This document shows, one piece after another, positions 11,440-19,890 of a stretch of 39,524 nucleotides of DNA. The stretch lies in assembly GCA_023247235.1 (NCBI GenBank), contig JAHFGW010000002.1:8722-48245 (forward strand), written 5' to 3'. Origin of the DNA: Candidatus Omnitrophota bacterium. GTDB taxonomy: Bacteria > Omnitrophota > Gorgyraeia > Aquiviventales > Aquiviventaceae. The position numbers and the translations under genes were made by a program. The notes under the pieces are model-generated. The model was not told where the DNA came from. It was given only the letters and a program-made list of their open reading frames with translations, and searched no databases. Numbering within the stretch: position 1 is the stretch's first letter; each line of letters opens with the position of its first letter.

Positions 11440-12417
11440 ATGGAAAAAAAGTGTGTGGCAATGCTCTCCGGCGGCCTGGACAGCTCCCTGGCCGCGCGCT
11501 TGATGCTCAAGCAGGGCATCGAGGTGCACGGCCTCTACCTCTCCCTGAGCTGGGGCTGCTGCGACAAGGACAAAGCCGCCTCGGCGGCCCGCCAGCTCGG
11601 CATTCCCCTCATGGTACTGGGCGTCGGGGACGCCTACCTCGACGTCATCCGCACCCCCAAGTACGGCTACGGGACCGGCATGAACCCATGCGTGGACTGC
11701 CGCATCTACATGTTCCGCATTGCTCGCCGCTACATGGAAGAGCTCGGCGCCGGGTTCGTGGTGACCGGCGAAGTCGTGGGCCAGCGGCCCATGTCGCAGA
11801 TGCGCAGGCCCTTAGAGCTGATCGAAGCGGAAAGCGGGCTCGAGGGATTACTGGTCCGCCCGCTGTCGGCGCAACTGCTGGACCCGACGCTGCCGGAACT
11901 GCTGGGCGTCGTCGACCGGCAGCAGCTGCTGCGTGTCGCCGGCCGCTCGCGCCAGGAGCAGCTGGCGCTCGCACGGGCCGAAGCGCTCACCGAATATTCC
12001 ACCCCCGCGGGCGGCTGTTTGCTGACGGACCCCCACTTTGCGAAGAAAACGCGCGATCTATTCGAGCACGAGGAGCGGCCCACCACGAAGGATATGGAGC
12101 TCCTCACCCTGGGACGGCACTATCGCTTGGGACCACGCGCCAAGCTGATCCTCGGCCGCAATGAGCTGGAAAACCTGATGCTGGAAGGCCATGCGGAGCC
12201 GGGGTACCGGTGCCTGCGGCCGACATTTCCAGGACCGACCGCACTCCTGGTCGGGCCTTGCCCCGAGGAGCTTGAGCCGGTGGCGGTCCGCTTAATCGTG
12301 CAGCACACCAAGCCGGAGAAGCTTCCGCCAGAGGGGTCGTTGGAATTCTGGCGCGACGGACAGCCCTGGAGCGCGACACGGCCTCCCGTGGCGGAGGCGG
12401 CGGTCGCGGCACTCTGA
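11440..12417 (+). CDS. PP-loop ATPase (ThiI/MnmA-like thiouridylase-type) with probable C-terminal NFACT-R-like domain
   Basis: AMLSGGLDSSLAARLML; NPCVDCRIYMFRIARRYMEELGAGFVVTGEVVGQRPMSQ; C-terminal LGRHYRLGPRAKLILGRNELENLML. ORF-track ATG at 11416 lies in the repeat arm; ATG 11440 is more likely. Confidence 0.8.
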   Translation: MEKKCVAMLSGGLDSSLAARLMLKQGIEVHGLYLSLSWGCCDKDKAASAARQLGIPLMVLGVGDAYLDVIRTPKYGYGTGMNPCVDCRIYMFRIARRYMEELGAGFVVTGEVVGQRPMSQMRRPLELIEAESGLEGLLVRPLSAQLLDPTLPELLGVVDRQQLLRVAGRSRQEQLALARAEALTEYSTPAGGCLLTDPHFAKKTRDLFEHEERPTTKDMELLTLGRHYRLGPRAKLILGRNELENLMLEGHAEPGYRCLRPTFPGPTALLVGPCPEELEPVAVRLIVQHTKPEKLPPEGSLEFWRDGQPWSATRPPVAEAAVAAL

Positions 12418-14201
12418 TGGCAAAGAACAGCACATCCAAGCACGTCGATTACGTCTTCCGAATCGGCGGAGAAGGCGGCGAGGGCGTCATCAGCACCGGC
12501 GAGCTCTTGACCCTGACCTTGGCGCGCGCCGGCTACGAGATCTATACCTTCCGCACTTATCCGGCCGAGATCAAAGGCGGCCACGCGAACTACCAGGTGC
12601 GCGCCTCCGACAGGCTCCTGCTGTCTCAGGGCACCAACGTCGATGTGCTGGTCGCGTTTAATGAAGAGGCGTATCAGAAGCACGTCGGCGATCTGCGCAA
12701 GGGCGGCGTCGTGATCTACGACTCCGACAGCTTCACGGCCGCCTCGCACGACTCGGCCATCCTCTATAGCGTGCCCCTGGCGTCGCTGGCGACGGAGAAA
12801 GTCGGCGTCAAGCTCACCAAGAACATTGTGGCGCTGGGGGTGGTCGCCCACCTCTTCGAGATTCCCTTGGAGGCGTTTGCTGACCTCTTGCGGGACCGGT
12901 TCCGGCACAAAGGCGAAATGGTCGTGCAGAAAAACCTGCAGGCGCTGCAGGTGGGCGCCGACTACATCAAGCAGCAGACCAAGCGCGACGCGATCCGGCT
13001 GGGGCCTGGACCGCGCCAGACGAAGGAGCTGGTGCTGTCGGGCAACGAGTCCTTCGCGTTGGGCGCGATCGCCGCAGGCTGCCGCATCTACGCGGGCTAT
13101 CCCATTACGCCGGCGACCGACATCATGGAGTTCCTCGCGAAGGAGCTGCCCAAGATCGGCGGCTACGTCGTGCAGACCGAAGACGAGATCGCCGCGGTCG
13201 GCGTCGTCCTGGGCGCATCCTACGCGGGCAAGAAGGCCATGACGGCGACGTCGGGGCCGGGTTTCTCCCTCATGACCGAGATGATCGGGCTGGCGGTGAC
13301 GGCGGAGATCCCGGCCGTGATCGTCGATGTGCAGCGCGTGGGCCCCTCGACGGGCATGCCGACCAAAACCGAGCAGGGGGACTTGTACCTGGCCTGCTAT
13401 GGCGGACACGGTAACTGCCCGCGCATCGTCCTGGCGCTCTCCAGCGTTGAGGACGCGTTTTACAGCGCGATCCGCGCCTTCAACATCGCCGAGCAATTCC
13501 AGATGCCGGTGATCGTGCTGTCCGACCAATACCTCGGGCATCGCAAGGCTACCGTTCCGGTGCCGGATCCCTCCAAGGTCCCGGTCATCAACCGGCGCAC
13601 GCCGACGCCGGAGGAGCTGAAGCAGTACAAGCGGTACAGCTTCACGTCGACGCATATCTCGCCGATGGCGATCCCCGGGGTCCACGAGGTCGGCTACGTC
13701 GCCACGGGCCTGGAGCACGATGAAATCGGGTATCCGGCGGCCTCGAATCATCTCAACCATCTCGCGATGACCCGCAAGCGCTACGGCAAATTCCATCAGG
13801 TCGAGGCGATCGCTAATGAGCTGACGCGCCAGTACGGCGAGGAGCATCCTGAAATCGCCATCATCGGCTGGGGCTCGACCGAGGGCGTCATCCGCGAAGC
13901 GGTCCAACTGGCCCTGGAGGCGGGCTACTCCGTCGGCGCGCTGCACCCCAAGATCGTCTATCCCCAGCCGCTGGCCCGGCTGCGCGCCTTCCTCGAAGGC
14001 GCCAAGGCCGTGATCATTCCGGAAGTCAACTTCACGGGGCAGTTCGCGACGCTGCTGCGCAAGCGGTTCGCCGTCGATTTCATCCAGCTCAACAAGTGCA
14101 TTGGCCTGCCGTTTACCCCGCAGGAGATCGTCGATAAGATCGAGGAGGTCGCTCGCCATGTCAACAGCCGTCGACGCGAAGTACACGCCGCAAAGCTATA
14201 A
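12417..14201 (+). CDS. korA: 2-oxoacid:ferredoxin oxidoreductase, fused gamma-alpha subunit (copy 2)
   Basis: GGEGGEGVISTGELL...KGGHANYQVR; AGYPITPATDIMEFLA; RVGPSTGMPTKTEQGDL. Confidence 0.9.
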   Translation: MAKNSTSKHVDYVFRIGGEGGEGVISTGELLTLTLARAGYEIYTFRTYPAEIKGGHANYQVRASDRLLLSQGTNVDVLVAFNEEAYQKHVGDLRKGGVVIYDSDSFTAASHDSAILYSVPLASLATEKVGVKLTKNIVALGVVAHLFEIPLEAFADLLRDRFRHKGEMVVQKNLQALQVGADYIKQQTKRDAIRLGPGPRQTKELVLSGNESFALGAIAAGCRIYAGYPITPATDIMEFLAKELPKIGGYVVQTEDEIAAVGVVLGASYAGKKAMTATSGPGFSLMTEMIGLAVTAEIPAVIVDVQRVGPSTGMPTKTEQGDLYLACYGGHGNCPRIVLALSSVEDAFYSAIRAFNIAEQFQMPVIVLSDQYLGHRKATVPVPDPSKVPVINRRTPTPEELKQYKRYSFTSTHISPMAIPGVHEVGYVATGLEHDEIGYPAASNHLNHLAMTRKRYGKFHQVEAIANELTRQYGEEHPEIAIIGWGSTEGVIREAVQLALEAGYSVGALHPKIVYPQPLARLRAFLEGAKAVIIPEVNFTGQFATLLRKRFAVDFIQLNKCIGLPFTPQEIVDKIEEVARHVNSRRREVHAAKL

Positions 14202-15015
14202 GACCGACGAACACCCGATCTGGTGCCCCGGGTGCGGGGACTTCGGGGTGCTCGCCTCGCTCTATAACTCGCTGGCGGGCCTTAAGATCGACCCGAAGAA
14301 CCTGGTCGTCGTCTCCGGCATCGGCTGCTCCGGGCGCACGCCGGGCTTCGTGAAGTCGTTCGGCTTCCACGCGGTCCATGGCCGCGTCCTGCCCGTCGCC
14401 CTGGGCGTCAAGGTGGCCAACCCCGAGCTGACGGTGATCGGCGCCGGCGGCGATGGAGACGGTTTTGCGATCGGCGGAGGCCATATCGCGCACGCCGCGC
14501 GCCGCAACCCGGACCTCACCTACCTCATCATGGACAATTCGACCTATGGGCTCACCAAAGGGCAGTACTCGCCCACCTCGCCGGTGGGCTACAAGGCGGG
14601 GTCGACGCCCTACGGCAACATCGAGCGGCCGCTCAATCCGCTGGCGATGCTCATCGCCTACGGCGCGACCTTCATCGCGCAGGGCTATTCGGGCAAGCCC
14701 AAGGAGCTGACGGACCTGATCACGCGGTCGATTCGGCACAAAGGCTTCGCGTTCGTGAACATCATCAGCCCCTGCATCACGTTCTACAATACCTACAAGG
14801 TGATCCCGCCGCGCCTGGCCGAGGTCCCGCGCGATCACGATACCTCCAGCCGCCCGAAGGCCTTCGAGCTGGCGCTTCAGGACGATCACATCACCCTCGG
14901 CGTCTTCTACGAGGCGCGCCTGCCCACCTTCGAAGAAGGGGTCGCCGACGTCATCCGCCACGCCCAGGCCGCCGGGCCCTCGCGCCTGGAGCAGATCTTC
15001 GCCGAGTTCTCGTGA
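14158..15015 (+). CDS. korB: 2-oxoacid:ferredoxin oxidoreductase, beta subunit (copy 2)
   Basis: IWCPGCGDFGVLASL, GIGCSGRTPGF, GAGGDGDGFAIGGGH, SPCITFYNTYK; likely ATG 14158, overlapping korA copy 2. Confidence 0.92.
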   Translation: MSTAVDAKYTPQSYKTDEHPIWCPGCGDFGVLASLYNSLAGLKIDPKNLVVVSGIGCSGRTPGFVKSFGFHAVHGRVLPVALGVKVANPELTVIGAGGDGDGFAIGGGHIAHAARRNPDLTYLIMDNSTYGLTKGQYSPTSPVGYKAGSTPYGNIERPLNPLAMLIAYGATFIAQGYSGKPKELTDLITRSIRHKGFAFVNIISPCITFYNTYKVIPPRLAEVPRDHDTSSRPKAFELALQDDHITLGVFYEARLPTFEEGVADVIRHAQAAGPSRLEQIFAEFS

Positions 15016-15037
15016 GCCGCCGCCTCCCCTGGCTCGC

Positions 15038-16414
15038 ATGAGATCCCGCCTCGAGCGCGATTCGCTCGGGACCAAGCGCGTCCCCGCGTCCGCCTATTAC
15101 GGCATCCAGACCCTCCGGGCCATCGAGAATTTCCCCATCAGCGGGCTGCACCTGCCGACGGACATGATCCGCGCCTATGCCGCGATCAAGGACGCGGCGG
15201 CCTCTGCCAACGCGGCAATCGGCTGGCTGCCGCGACGGATGAGCGCGGCGATCCGGCGCGCCGCGGACGAAGTGCTGCGCGGGCGCTTCGACGACCAGTT
15301 TGTGCTCGACGTCTACCAGGCCGGCGCCGGCACCTCGTTCAACATGAACATGAACGAAGTGCTCGCCAACCGGGCGAACGAGTTCTTGCGCGGCCGCCGG
15401 GGCACCTACCGGCCCATCCATCCGAATGACCACGTGAACATGGCCCAGTCGACGAATGACACATTTCCGACGGCTATTCAGCTCGCCACGCTGATGACCG
15501 TCCCGCAGTTACTGGAGGCCGGCAAGGAGCTGGAGCAGGCGCTGGCGCGCAAGGCCCGCCAGTTCGCCGGCATCGTCAAGGCGGGGCGGACGCACCTGCA
15601 GGACGCCGTGCCGGTGCGGCTGGGTGGTGAGTTCGGCGCCTACGCGATGGCGATCCGCAAGGCGCTGCGGTACATCGAGGAGCAGGCTCGCCCGATGCGC
15701 GAGCTCACGCTGGGGGGCACGGCCGTGGGGACCGGCATGAATGCGCATCCTCGCTACCGGAGCTTGGCGATCCGGCGGCTGCGGCAGCGGCTGAAGCTGC
15801 CACTGCGTCCTGCCGCGCATCCCCAGGAGCGGATGCAGAGCATGGCCGATGCCGCGCGGGTGTCGGGGAGCCTTCGCGTCTATGCCATCGAGCTGATCCG
15901 CATCGCGAACGATCTGCGGCTCATGAGTTCCGGACCCAACACCGGGCTGGCGGAGCTGACGCTGCCAGCGGTGCAACCCGGCTCGTCGATCATGCCCGGG
16001 AAGGTGAATCCTTCGATGGCCGAAATGGTCGACATGGTCAGCTTTCAAGTCTTCGGGCATGATCAGACGGTGGCCCTGGCGGCGCAGGCGGGTCAACTGG
16101 AACTCAACGTCATGATGCCCGTCATCGCCTACAACCTCTTGCAAGCCATCCACATCTTGACGGCGGCCAGCCGTGTCTTCGCCAGGCGCTGCGTGAACGG
16201 GATCGAAGCCAACCGGCCACGCTGCGAGGCCTTCGCGCGGCGCAGTCTGGCCTTGGTGACCGCGCTGGCGCCGAAGCTCGGCTATCTCGAGGCGGCCAGG
16301 ATCGCGAAGGAGTCCTTGGACACCCATCACTCGCTTGAGGATTTAGTTGTGGCGCGTGGCCTCCTGGGCAGGGCGGAGGCTCGGCGTCTGCTGGACCCCC
16401 GCCGCCTTTGCTGA
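15038..16414 (+). CDS. aspA: Aspartate ammonia-lyase / class II fumarase family
   Basis: YYGIQTLRAIENFPISG, NMAQSTNDTFPTA, signature GSSIMPGKVNP. Confidence 0.85.
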   Translation: MRSRLERDSLGTKRVPASAYYGIQTLRAIENFPISGLHLPTDMIRAYAAIKDAAASANAAIGWLPRRMSAAIRRAADEVLRGRFDDQFVLDVYQAGAGTSFNMNMNEVLANRANEFLRGRRGTYRPIHPNDHVNMAQSTNDTFPTAIQLATLMTVPQLLEAGKELEQALARKARQFAGIVKAGRTHLQDAVPVRLGGEFGAYAMAIRKALRYIEEQARPMRELTLGGTAVGTGMNAHPRYRSLAIRRLRQRLKLPLRPAAHPQERMQSMADAARVSGSLRVYAIELIRIANDLRLMSSGPNTGLAELTLPAVQPGSSIMPGKVNPSMAEMVDMVSFQVFGHDQTVALAAQAGQLELNVMMPVIAYNLLQAIHILTAASRVFARRCVNGIEANRPRCEAFARRSLALVTALAPKLGYLEAARIAKESLDTHHSLEDLVVARGLLGRAEARRLLDPRRLC

Positions 16415-16461
16415 CGGCTTCCGTCTTGCCGTGGCTGTGCGGCCCATGCTAACATCGTATC

Positions 16462-16524
16462 TCCCTTCCTTTCAGGAAAGGGATGGTCGTGCAGGAAGGG
16501 AAAACCTCGTGTTCCCTTCCTGCA
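16462..16524. repeat. tRNA-cluster hairpin repeat, copy 1
   Basis: CCTTTCAGGAAAGG palindrome then perfect hairpin tgcaggaagggaa-aacctcgtg-ttcccttcctgca (16490-16524). Confidence 0.8.
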
Positions 16525-16560
16525 TCAACGAAACGCCCCTAGCCACAACTGAAGGCGCTT

Positions 16561-16634
16561 GCGCCCGTAGCTCACTTGGATAGAGCGCCTGGCTTCGAAC
16601 CAGGAGGCAGCAGGTTCGATTCCTGCCGGGCGCG
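16561..16634 (+). tRNA. tRNA-Arg (anticodon TCG)
   Basis: Acceptor gcgcccg/cgggcgc, anticodon arm cctgg-cttcgaa-ccagg, T-arm gcagg-ttcgatt-cctgc. Confidence 0.95.
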
Positions 16635-16723
16635 CATTTTAACAACGGAATGCGGGGTTCCAGAGGGCGATTTCCTGCCGGTGTAAATCCCTCTGTGATG
16701 CAGAGAACACGGGCCATGCCTAT

Positions 16724-17509
16724 ATGATCCTGAGACGGTGGCAGCAACGGGAGGCTGTTCGAAACCTTCGACAGCAAGGGTTGAGCTACCGAGAAATTCT
16801 TGCACGAGTTTCATTTAGAATTGCGCGCAGCACGATCAGCAATTGGTGTAAGGACATCGAATTGACGAGCGCGCAGCTCGACCGACTCGATGGTTTGTAC
16901 CGAGAGGGCAGTTATCGAGGGCGGCTTCTTGGCCCAAAGGCGATACAAGATCGCCGAGCCAAAGAAGTTACGCGAATTAAGGCGGTTGCGCGTGACGAAG
17001 TCTCAGCACTCACTCAGCAAGAGGTATGGGTTGCCGGACTGATGCTGTACTGGGCGGAAGGTGACAAGCAGCATAGGGTTGGCCTCACGAACTCTGACCC
17101 AGAGCTTGTGCGGTTCATGATGGGATGGTTTCGAGGGTGCTGCCATGTTCCCGAGGAGAAGTTCAGGGCTCACTTGCATATTCATTCGGGGCAGGATAAG
17201 GAAGCCATCAAGAGCTTCTGGTCCAGGGTCACGGGAATTCCACCCTCGCGGTTTGGGAAGTTCTGCGTCAAGCAAGAGGGCACCGGACATCGAAAACACA
17301 AGCTGTACCACGGAACGGTTGCCATTGCCATCCGCAGCAAGGATTTGCTTTACAGGATTCAGGGATGGATCGAAGGTTTTTCCCAAGTTGCTTGCGGGCC
17401 GCTAGCTCAATTGGCAGAGCACCTGACTCTTAATCAGGGTGTTGATGGTTCGATTCCATCGCGGCCCACTTCTTTTGCACAAGCGCACGCTGACGCCACG
17501 GATTATTGA
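16724..17509 (+). CDS. HTH plus LAGLIDADG-like (homing-endonuclease-type) hypothetical protein; ORF reads into tRNA-Lys
   Basis: N-terminal resolvase-like HTH (LRQQGLSYREILARVSFRIARSTISNWCKDI); VAGLMLYWAEGDKQHRVGLTNSDPELVRFMMGWFR; LLYRIQGWIEGF. Last residues (GPLAQLAEHLTLNQGVDGSIPSRP) are the tRNA-Lys gene translated in frame. Confidence 0.6.
   Translation: MILRRWQQREAVRNLRQQGLSYREILARVSFRIARSTISNWCKDIELTSAQLDRLDGLYREGSYRGRLLGPKAIQDRRAKEVTRIKAVARDEVSALTQQEVWVAGLMLYWAEGDKQHRVGLTNSDPELVRFMMGWFRGCCHVPEEKFRAHLHIHSGQDKEAIKSFWSRVTGIPPSRFGKFCVKQEGTGHRKHKLYHGTVAIAIRSKDLLYRIQGWIEGFSQVACGPLAQLAEHLTLNQGVDGSIPSRPTSFAQAHADATDY
17396..17468 (+). tRNA. tRNA-Lys (anticodon CTT)
   Basis: Acceptor gggccgc/gcggccc, anticodon arm cctga-ctcttaa-tcagg, T-loop ttcgatt. 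Confidence 0.95.
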
Positions 17510-17561
17510 GAACGAGCGGGCAAATTGGCGCCTGCGTCCCGCTCGGTCGCTGCGCAGCATT

Positions 17562-17662
17562 GTGGGAGAGTGGCGGAACCCTTCGACTCAGTCCGCAGCA
17601 ACCTGCCCCGCCGAGCTCAGGCCAGAATGACAAGGGGCGGATAGCGGAACTGGTGGACGCGT
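17562..17662 (+). pseudogene. Two partial tRNA-Leu 5'-half-like fragments upstream of the intact tRNA-Leu
   Basis: gtgggagagtggcggaac (17562-17579) and ggcggatagcggaactggtggacgcg (17636-17661) resemble ttgggcgagtggcgaaactggcagacgcg of the intact tRNA; no 3' halves. Confidence 0.45.
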
Positions 17663-17683
17663 CCCGCCCGCGACAACAAGATT

Positions 17684-17765
17684 GGGCGAGTGGCGAAACT
17701 GGCAGACGCGCGGGTCTTAGGAGCCCGTCCCGGAAGGGGTGGAGGTTCGACTCCTCTCTCGCCCA
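17684..17765 (+). tRNA. tRNA-Leu (anticodon TAG)
   Basis: Acceptor gggcgag/ctcgccc, anticodon loop cttagga, long variable arm, T-loop ttcgact. Confidence 0.93.
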
Positions 17766-17768
17766 GGC

Positions 17769-17825
17769 TCCTTTAAGGAAAGCGATGGGTGTGCGGGAAG
17801 AGGAGACCCGTTTCCTCTTCCCGCA
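17769..17825. repeat. tRNA-cluster hairpin repeat, copy 2
   Basis: TCCTTTAAGGA short palindrome then perfect hairpin tgcgggaagagga-gacccgtt-tcctcttcccgca (17792-17825). Confidence 0.8.
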
Positions 17826-17855
17826 TCAAGTCGCCGGATGAAATGACTGCGAGTT

Positions 17856-17944
17856 CCTTTCAGGAAAGGGAGATCAGGGAGCGAGTCATCGGATCTCCGT
17901 AGCGAGCGACCGCTAGGAGGGAAAACCTGGGTTTTCCCTCCTAG
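17856..17944. repeat. tRNA-cluster hairpin repeat, copy 3
   Basis: CCTTTCAGGAAAGG, ggagatc..gatctcc inverted pair, then ctaggagggaaaacc-tg-ggttttccctcctag (17913-17944). Confidence 0.8.
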
Positions 17945-17975
17945 GGAGCACCCCTCAGAAAAGTATTGGTGCGAC

Positions 17976-18047
17976 GCGGGAGTAGCTCAGGGGTAGAGCA
18001 TCACGTTGCCAACGTGAGGGTCGCGGGTTCAAATCCCGTCTCCCGCT
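17976..18047 (+). tRNA. tRNA-Gly (anticodon GCC)
   Basis: Acceptor gcgggag/ctcccgc, anticodon arm tcacg-ttgccaa-cgtga, T-loop ttcaaat. Confidence 0.95.
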
Positions 18048-18088
18048 TTCTCTTTTCGAACTCATAACAGGAGGCGTTAGAGGCAACC

Positions 18089-18559
18089 ATGCAGATGATG
18101 GATTTCCTGAACGAGCGGGCGATCAGCTGTAATCTTGGGGCGCAAGACAAAGAAAGCGCGATCCGCGAGCTGGTCGAGCTGCTGGTCTTGGGGGGGGCGG
18201 TCAAGGAGAAGGATGCGGCGCGGCTCATCCAAGTCCTGCTGGAGCGCGAAGCCCTCGGCTCCACGGGAATCGGCCACGGCGTGGCCATTCCGCACGGGAA
18301 ATCCGCGGCGGTGAGCCGGCTCATCTCGGCATTCGGTATTTCACGGCAGGGCATGAACTTCGATTCCTTGGACGGCGAGGTGGTGCACATTTTCTTCCTG
18401 CTCGTCGCGCCGGAGGATTCCGCCGGACCCCACCTGAAGGCCTTGGCGCGGATCTCGCGGCTGCTGAAGGACAAGTACTTTCGCGAGACCCTGCTGGCCG
18501 CGAAGGACGAGAAGACCCTCCTGAAGCTCATCCGCGAGGAAGATGCACGTCGCCATTGA
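18089..18559 (+). CDS. ptsN: PTS IIA-like nitrogen-regulatory protein (EIIA-Ntr)
   Basis: GIGHGVAIPHGKS active-site His; HLKALARISRLLKD. Confidence 0.85.
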   Translation: MQMMDFLNERAISCNLGAQDKESAIRELVELLVLGGAVKEKDAARLIQVLLEREALGSTGIGHGVAIPHGKSAAVSRLISAFGISRQGMNFDSLDGEVVHIFFLLVAPEDSAGPHLKALARISRLLKDKYFRETLLAAKDEKTLLKLIREEDARRH

Positions 18560-18602
18560 CACGCCGCGCCACCCGTAGTTCGGCGCCTCCACCACACAAC
18601 CC

Positions 18603-19883
18603 ATGCGACTCTTGAAGTGGCTCTATCCCGGCATGCGCGTGAAGCGCTGGCTTGTCATTGCGGCCGCGGGCGTGCTCCTCTTTGGGATCGGCTCGGCGCT
18701 CCTGCCGGTCGATGGTGGGGTTCCCTTGCGGCTGGTCAGCCTGGTCATGCTGGTGAGCGGCCTCTTAGTCATCGCCCTTGGCATCTTCGGCATTCTGCGC
18801 TCCCTGCTGGAGGTCGTGATTCCACCCGAGCAACAGGATCTGGTGGAGCTCGTGTTCCAGCGCCGGTATTTGGAAAAGGGGCCCAAGGCGGTCGCCATCG
18901 GCGGCGGTACCGGCCTCTCCACGCTCCTGCAAGGTCTCAAGCACTACACGACCAACCTCACGGCGATCGTCACGGTCGCTGATGACGGGGGCAGCTCGGG
19001 GCGCCTGCGGGAGGAATTCGGCATGATCCCGCCGGGTGACATCCGCAACTGCCTGGTGGCCCTGGCGGACACGCAACCCCTCATGCAGCAGCTCTTCCAA
19101 TATCGCTTCGCGGAAAGCTCGGTCTTGCAGGGGCACAATTTTGGCAACCTCTTCATCACGGCGATGACGAAGATCACCGGGGATTTCGAGCGCGCGATCC
19201 GGGCGTCCAGCAAAGTCCTGGCGATCCGGGGCCGCGTCGTGCCTTCCACCAACACGAAGGTCCGCTTGGTGGCGGAGCATGAGGATGGGACCATCACCGT
19301 GGGCGAGAGCCGTATTTCACAAGCCACCTCGCGCATCAAGCGGCTCTACCTCGACCCCCACCTCTGCCTGCCCTCGTCGGATGCCTTGGAGGCCATCCGG
19401 GACGCCAGCGCAATCATCCTGGGCCCCGGCTCGCTCTACACGAGCATCCTGCCAAACCTCCTGGTGCAGCAGCTGGTCGACGCGGTGGTGCAGTCCAAGG
19501 CGATGAAGATTTACATTTGCAATGTCATGACCCAGCCGAACGAAACATCCGGGTACCGCGCCAGTGACCATGTGCGCGCCTTGATCAGGCACACGAATCC
19601 CGCCGTGCTCCAGGTCTGCGTCGTCAACACCAAGCCCGTACCCGAGCACTTGGTGGAGAAGTACCGGCAGGAAGGCGCTCGCCCGGTCGAGCCGGATATC
19701 GAGCGCATTCGCGAGATGGGCTACCAAGTGCTGGCGGACGACATCATCAGCACGACGGATTACGTCCGGCATGATCCCGACAAGGTCGCGCGCCTCATCG
19801 TGCAACTCATTGTGGGCACGAAGGGCCGCCAGGTCGCCGCCCTGCGGCGCACGGCGGCAGCCGCGCCGGCGGCGGAGCGCTAA
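18603..19883 (+). CDS. yvcK: YvcK/CofD-like gluconeogenesis factor with N-terminal transmembrane region
   Basis: VAIGGGTGLSTLLQGLKHYT, TVADDGGSSGRLREEFGMIPPGDIRNCLVAL, LGPGSLYTSILPNLLV; two hydrophobic helices at the N-terminus. Confidence 0.92.
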   Translation: MRLLKWLYPGMRVKRWLVIAAAGVLLFGIGSALLPVDGGVPLRLVSLVMLVSGLLVIALGIFGILRSLLEVVIPPEQQDLVELVFQRRYLEKGPKAVAIGGGTGLSTLLQGLKHYTTNLTAIVTVADDGGSSGRLREEFGMIPPGDIRNCLVALADTQPLMQQLFQYRFAESSVLQGHNFGNLFITAMTKITGDFERAIRASSKVLAIRGRVVPSTNTKVRLVAEHEDGTITVGESRISQATSRIKRLYLDPHLCLPSSDALEAIRDASAIILGPGSLYTSILPNLLVQQLVDAVVQSKAMKIYICNVMTQPNETSGYRASDHVRALIRHTNPAVLQVCVVNTKPVPEHLVEKYRQEGARPVEPDIERIREMGYQVLADDIISTTDYVRHDPDKVARLIVQLIVGTKGRQVAALRRTAAAAPAAER

Positions 19884-19890
19884 GACCAAG

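Noticed and set aside
16490-16524. tRNA-cluster hairpin copy 1 as an intrinsic terminator of the aspartase gene
   Set aside because: Perfect stem but no downstream T tract, and two related copies elsewhere in the cluster; repeat interpretation preferred, though termination is not excluded.
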